From NCBI GenBank assembly GCA_002837415.1, contig PJCV01000002.1:310001-374000 (forward strand): a DNA stretch of 64,000 nucleotides, read 5' to 3'. A program made the translations under genes and the position numbers. Source of the DNA: Actinomycetales bacterium SN12 (lineage in GTDB: Bacteria > Actinomycetota > Actinomycetes > Actinomycetales > Microbacteriaceae). Below are positions 60,039-64,000 of the stretch, piece by piece. Numbering within the stretch: the stretch's first letter is position 1; every line of letters begins with the position of its first letter. The notes beneath the pieces are model-generated. The model did no database searches. It saw only the letters and a list, made by a program, of their open reading frames with translations, and was not told the DNA's origin.

Positions 60039-60689
60039 TCAGCTGCCGGATTCGGCGGCGCGGACGTCGGATTCGAGCTGGCGGAGGCGCTCACGCAGGG
60101 CGCGCTCGGCATCCCATCCCTGCTCGCGCGCCTGCGCGACCAGGGCGAGCAGCGCATCGCCCAATTCGGCTTCGGACGCGGGCCCTTCGACAGGGCCGAC
60201 GGCCGAATCGATGACCGAGGCGGCCCGTCCGAGAAGCTTCTGCGCTCGCGCCAGCGCGGGCATGCCCGCCGGCACACCGTCGAGCACGCTGCGACGCTCG
60301 CGCTTCTCGGCGGCTTTGGCCGCGTTCCAGTGCACGAGCACCTCCTCAGGTGTCGTCGCGACGGCGTCGCCGAAGACGTGCGGATGCCGCCGCACCATCT
60401 TCTCGGTCAGCCCACGCGCCACGTCGTCGATGTCGAACGCGTCCGAGGTGCTCTGCGCGGTGATCGCCGCGTGGAACAGCACCTGCCACAGCAGATCGCC
60501 GAGCTCTTCGCGCATCTCGACGCGGTCGTCGCGCTCGACGGCATCGATCAGCTCGTGCGCCTCCTCGATCAGGTACGGCACGAGGTCACGATGGGTGATC
60601 CGCTGCGACCAGACGCATCGCTCACGCACCTGCCGCATGGTCTCGGCCGCGGCACGAAGCGCGTCGGGCTCGGTGAGCGGATCGGTCAT
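60039..60689 (-). CDS. mazG: MazG nucleotide pyrophosphohydrolase
   Basis: Hydrolyses NTPs/dNTPs, cleaning the nucleotide pool. The 216-residue product has the metal-binding helices LIEEAHELIDAV and MREELGDLLWQVLFHA near residues 40-75, and KMVRRHPHVFGD. The N-terminal motif, usually CPWD, reads CVWS. It is single-domain length with a partial second helical domain. It starts four bases after nhaA ends, so they are co-transcribed. Confidence 0.92.
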   Translation of the reverse strand: MTDPLTEPDALRAAAETMRQVRERCVWSQRITHRDLVPYLIEEAHELIDAVERDDRVEMREELGDLLWQVLFHAAITAQSTSDAFDIDDVARGLTEKMVRRHPHVFGDAVATTPEEVLVHWNAAKAAEKRERRSVLDGVPAGMPALARAQKLLGRAASVIDSAVGPVEGPASEAELGDALLALVAQAREQGWDAERALRERLRQLESDVRAAESGS

Positions 60690-60693
60690 CGGC

Positions 60694-61869
60694 TCACTCC
60701 ACCGCGGCGGCGAGCCGGCGGTACGACCGCGCGCGGGCGGTGACGACGACGCCGGAGAGCAGGAGGGCGATCAGCGAACCGCCGAGAACGCCGAGGATGG
60801 CCTGGTCGCGGATCTCGCCCTCCCCAGCGAAGGCGAGGTTGGCGAGCAGCAGCGAGACGGTGAACCCGATGCCTCCGAGCGTGCCGGCGGCGAGGATGTC
60901 GGGCAGCCGCAGCGCGGGCTCGGTGCCCTTGGGCCTGATCTGCATGCTCAGCCATCCGAACAGTCCGATGCCGATGATCTTGCCGACCGGCAGCGCGATG
61001 AGGATCCCCCAGAACGCCGGAGACAGCTCGGTCGGCGAGACCTGAGGGATGACGACGAACGCCGCGACGAAGGCGAAGACCGGGAGGATGGCACCGTTGA
61101 CCGTGGGCTCGAGCGCGTGCCGCGTCTTCTCTGCCGGTGCCGGTGACATCGCGAGCCCCAGCATCACGCCGGCGATCGTGGCGTGGATTCCGGAGAGCGC
61201 CATGAAGCCCCAGGCGATGACGGCGATGACGCCCATCAGCACGGCGATCCCCGACGAGCCGTTCTTCGCGACCACTCGGCTGAGCATGGCGAACACCGCG
61301 ACGCTCGCGACCGCGAGAGCGAACATCAGCCAGTTCACGTCGTGCGCGAAGAGGACGGCGATGAAGATGATGCCGATGATGTCGTCGAGGATGGCGAGGG
61401 CGAGCAGGAAGACGCGCACCGCCGAGGGCAGGCCCTTTCCGAACATCGCGAGCACGCCGAGCGCGAAGGCGATGTCTGTAGCCGTGGGGATCGGCCAGCC
61501 GACGGCTGTGCCTGCGCCCGTCGCGGGACCGGCGATCAGGAGGTAGATGCCGATCGGCACGATGACGCCGCCGGTGGCCGCGATCGCCGGCTGCACAGCC
61601 TTGCGCGGCGAGTCGAGCTCGCCGTGGGTGAGCTCGTGCCGCAGCTCGATCGCGACGACGAGGAAGAAGATGGCGAGCAGCCCGTCGGCGACCCACTCCT
61701 CGATCGAGAGATCGAGTCCGGTGCCGGGGACCACGATGTGCGCATGCAGCACGTCGGCGATCCCGTCGTGCGTGGCGAGATTAGCCAGCAGCAGGCCGAG
61801 CGCCGCCGCGGCGAGGAGAAGCGCTGCGGGAAACCGCTGGCCACGAAGGGGGTTGTCCGAGATACGCAT
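60694..61869 (-). CDS. nhaA: Na+/H+ antiporter NhaA
   Basis: A 391-residue antiporter with about twelve helices. Landmarks are LFFLVVAIELRHEL-type helix II residues (FFLVVAIELRHELT), GWPIPTATDIAFALG with the transport aspartates region, LALAILDDIIGI holding the paired aspartates that bind Na+ and protons, and GFTVSLLLANLAF. A GGAGGGG site precedes the ATG. The huge frame extending to 63840 is antisense to ppc and is rejected. Confidence 0.94.
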   Translation of the reverse strand: MRISDNPLRGQRFPAALLLAAAALGLLLANLATHDGIADVLHAHIVVPGTGLDLSIEEWVADGLLAIFFLVVAIELRHELTHGELDSPRKAVQPAIAATGGVIVPIGIYLLIAGPATGAGTAVGWPIPTATDIAFALGVLAMFGKGLPSAVRVFLLALAILDDIIGIIFIAVLFAHDVNWLMFALAVASVAVFAMLSRVVAKNGSSGIAVLMGVIAVIAWGFMALSGIHATIAGVMLGLAMSPAPAEKTRHALEPTVNGAILPVFAFVAAFVVIPQVSPTELSPAFWGILIALPVGKIIGIGLFGWLSMQIRPKGTEPALRLPDILAAGTLGGIGFTVSLLLANLAFAGEGEIRDQAILGVLGGSLIALLLSGVVVTARARSYRRLAAAVE

Positions 61870-61914
61870 CCCCTCCACTCTGTCACAGGGAACGGACGGG
61901 TCGTTCGGGCGGTT

Positions 61915-61920
61915 TACTCT
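61915..61920 (+). promoter_or_regulatory. -10 box, leaderless promoter of ppc
   Basis: TACTCT, six bases (CGAAGC), then the ATG at 61927. Confidence 0.55.
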
Positions 61921-61926
61921 CGAAGC

Positions 61927-64000
61927 ATGTCGCTTGAGCCCACGAACACCGAAGCCATCCGCGTCATCACCCGATTCGAGGCCTCCCACGGCATTCCCGA
62001 CGCGATGCGCGCGGATGTCCGGATGCTCGGCGGCCTGCTCGGGCAGGTGCTGCGCGAGTCTGGCAGCACCGGACTCTTCGAGGATGTCGAGAGGCTGCGC
62101 CTGGCCACGATCCAGGCATCCGACGCCGACGGCGACGGGGCTGCGTTCGCCCGCGCGGCCGAGATCGCCGACTCGTTCACCATCGAGCGCGCTGACGAGG
62201 TCGCACGCGCCTTCACCTGCTATTTCCACCTCGTCAACCTGGCCGAGGAGCACCAGCGGGTGCGCATCCTGCGCGAGCGGTCCGGCCAGCCCCGCGAGGG
62301 TGCGACCGACACCGTCGCGACGGCCTTCGCGCAGCTGACGAAGGAGGTCGGGGCGGATGCCGCTCGCGAGCGGCTCGCCGAGCTGCGCTTCCACCCGGTG
62401 TTCACCGCTCACCCGACCGAGGCGCGTCGCCGTGCGGTGTCGGGCAGCATCCGCCGCCTCTCCGATCTGCTCACCGAGCACGACGCCGCCAGCGAGGGCG
62501 GTGCCGACGAGCAGCGCGCCCGCCGCCGGATGCTCGAGGAGATCGACACACTGTGGCGCACCGCTCCCCTGCGTGCGCAGAAGCCGACCCCGACCGACGA
62601 GGTCCGCACGGTCATGGGTGTGTTCGACGAGACGCTCTTCAGCACCGTGCCGCACGTGTACCGCCGCATCGATGACGCGCTGCGCGGTGACGAGTCCGGC
62701 GCCAGCAAGCCCGTCGTCCCCGCGTTCGTGCGCGTCGGCTCGTGGGTCGGCGGCGACCGCGACGGCAATCCGTTCGTCACCGCGTCGGTGACGAGGGAGG
62801 CTGCGCAGATCGCCTCCGAGCACGTGCTGCGCGGACTCGAGCGTGCCCTGGAGCGCATCGGCCGCGCTCTCACCCTCGACGCCGCCGACACCCCGCCGAG
62901 CGACGAGGTCAGCGCGATCTGGCAGCGCTTCGCCGACGGGCATCCGGAGCTGGCGGACGAGATCGCGACCCGCTCGCCGTCGGAGCCGCACCGCCGCGTG
63001 ATGCTCGCGCTCGTGCACCGCGTGCACGCCACCCGCACCGAGCAAGGTGCCGCCTACGGCGCCCCCGAGGAGCTGCTCGACGACCTGCGGGCGGTGCAGT
63101 CGTCGCTTGCGGATGCCGGGGCCCGCCGTCACGCATTCGGCGGCCTGCAGCACGTGATCTGGCAGGTGGAGACCTACGGCTTCCATCTCACCGAGCTCGA
63201 GGTGCGTCAGCACTCGAAGGTGCACCGGCAGGCGCTGGAAGAGCTCGACGCCGGTGGCGAGCTCAGCGCGCAGACCGAGGAGGTGCTCGATGTGTTCCGT
63301 GCGGTCGCCGACATCCAGCGCCGTTACGGGCTTCGCGCCGCCGGGCGCTACGTCGTCTCGTTCACGCAGTCGGCGCAGGACCTCGCCAACGTGCACCGCC
63401 TCGCGGCATACGCCCTGGGCGATCAGGCTCCGGTGCTCGATGTCGTGCCGCTGTTCGAGACCTTCGCCGACCTGCAGGCGGCTCCCGCGATCCTCGCGGA
63501 GGTCGTTCAGTTCCCGCAGTTCCGTGCGCGCCTGGACGCCACCGGCGACCGGCTCGAGGTCATGCTCGGGTACTCCGATTCGTCGAAGGACGTCGGCCCG
63601 GTGGCCGCGAACCTCGCGCTCTACGAGGCGCAGCGTCAGATCGCGCTGTGGGCCAAGGAATCGGGCATCCGGCTCACCCTGTTCCACGGCCGCGGCGGCG
63701 CGCTCGGCCGCGGCGGAGGCCCTGCCAACTCGGCCATCCTCGCGCAGCCGCCGCATTCGGTGGACGGCCGCTTCAAGCTCACCGAGCAGGGCGAGGTCAT
63801 CTTCGCCCGCTACGGCGAGCCGGCGATCGCGATGCGTCACATCGACCAGGTGGCCGCGGCGACGCTGCTCGCCTCCTCCCCCACCGTCGAGCAGCGCACC
63901 AGCGGCGCCGCCGAGCGCTTCGCCGACGTCGCCCAGACGATGGATGCCGCGTCGCGCGAGCGGTTCTTCTCGCTCGTCGCCGCAGACGGATTCGCGCCGT
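61927..64000 (+). CDS. ppc: phosphoenolpyruvate carboxylase, 3' part beyond window
   Basis: Carboxylates PEP to oxaloacetate, refilling the TCA cycle. The frame starts at the ATG 61927 and is open through the right edge (691 codons visible of roughly 900 expected). Signatures are VFTAHPTEARRR with catalytic His162, RVGSWVGGDRDGNPFVT, MLGYSDSSKDVGP, LFHGRGGALGRGGGPAN and LTEQGEVIFARYG. The start is well fixed: a leaderless promoter box sits six bases upstream. Bicarbonate would come from the carbonic anhydrase at 30.3 kb. Confidence 0.95.
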   Translation, partial: MSLEPTNTEAIRVITRFEASHGIPDAMRADVRMLGGLLGQVLRESGSTGLFEDVERLRLATIQASDADGDGAAFARAAEIADSFTIERADEVARAFTCYFHLVNLAEEHQRVRILRERSGQPREGATDTVATAFAQLTKEVGADAARERLAELRFHPVFTAHPTEARRRAVSGSIRRLSDLLTEHDAASEGGADEQRARRRMLEEIDTLWRTAPLRAQKPTPTDEVRTVMGVFDETLFSTVPHVYRRIDDALRGDESGASKPVVPAFVRVGSWVGGDRDGNPFVTASVTREAAQIASEHVLRGLERALERIGRALTLDAADTPPSDEVSAIWQRFADGHPELADEIATRSPSEPHRRVMLALVHRVHATRTEQGAAYGAPEELLDDLRAVQSSLADAGARRHAFGGLQHVIWQVETYGFHLTELEVRQHSKVHRQALEELDAGGELSAQTEEVLDVFRAVADIQRRYGLRAAGRYVVSFTQSAQDLANVHRLAAYALGDQAPVLDVVPLFETFADLQAAPAILAEVVQFPQFRARLDATGDRLEVMLGYSDSSKDVGPVAANLALYEAQRQIALWAKESGIRLTLFHGRGGALGRGGGPANSAILAQPPHSVDGRFKLTEQGEVIFARYGEPAIAMRHIDQVAAATLLASSPTVEQRTSGAAERFADVAQTMDAASRERFFSLVAADGFAP

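Noticed and set aside
60694-63840. A 1048-codon minus-strand frame
   Set aside because: Only the last 391 codons (NhaA) are real; the rest is antisense to ppc, reflecting GC-rich third positions, and shows His/Arg/Glu-rich nonsense composition.

Overview
The window is a gene-dense, high-GC stretch of chromosome from an actinobacterium, most likely a member of the Microbacteriaceae close to Microbacterium. This rests on very high GC at third codon positions, frequent GTG starts, actinobacterial families (DUF501, DUF4245, DUF4307, DUF6264, DUF6328), a mycosin-type subtilase, and many promoters of the form TANNNT, six bases, then the start codon. No origin, rRNA operon, CRISPR array, integrase or prophage is visible. 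No gene-free gap exceeds about 230 bases.

Layout. 0-4.65 kb holds de novo NAD synthesis (nadA-nadB-nadC plus a cysteine desulfurase), then a glycosyltransferase/SDR pair and an ABC exporter/MFS region to 10 kb. 10-17 kb is a mixture of small stress and metabolism genes (DUF6328, a cysteine-less HesB-like protein, dps, an acyltransferase, pdxH, mug, a GH114 lipoprotein). 17.3-19.5 kb is a variable patch: a frameshifted RibD-type reductase, a higBA toxin-antitoxin pair, and a PH-like gene bracketed by two copies of the 3' end of ychF. 19.5-32.4 kb is core: ychF, a DnaQ-type exonuclease, glpX/fba, ispH, xseA-xseB-DUF4245-carbonic anhydrase-fumC. 32.4-35 kb is a second accessory patch (AbiEi/DUF559 fusion, lipoprotein plus PKD-like secreted protein). 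35-45 kb contains phoH, uppS, trhA, luxS, DUF4307-greA, ilvA and an AlkX/YcaQ-type glycosylase. 45-54 kb contains lemA, two linked oxidoreductase/aldolase genes, a tRNA with anticodon UAA but a short variable arm, NDH-2, an orphan mycosin-like protease, DUF501, ftsB/divIC and eno. 54-57.2 kb is a minus-strand group ending with a gntR-DUF1648-CPBP-methyltransferase series. The window closes with an APC permease, nhaA-mazG-hisS and a ppc gene that runs off the right edge.

How the genes work together. The nad genes form a complete aspartate-to-nicotinate-mononucleotide route with an attached sulfur donor for the NadA iron-sulfur cluster. glpX, fba, eno, fumC and ppc supply central carbon flux. 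ispH and uppS belong to isoprenoid supply. xseA/xseB, mug and the YcaQ homologue are DNA repair genes. Much of the chromosome here is arranged as divergent pairs with very short shared promoters (ispH/xseA, uppS/trhA, AI-2E transporter/ycaQ, nhaA/ppc) and as tight ATGA-overlap operons.

The most interesting points are: the duplicated ychF 3' end flanking one gene; the short-armed UAA tRNA; a strongly recurrent GGATGCC/GGCATCC motif kept in one codon phase; a window-wide leaderless promoter rule that also fixes start codons; and several family members that lack their expected catalytic or ligand residues. I see no convincing multi-gene defence or biosynthetic system that would count as wholly new.
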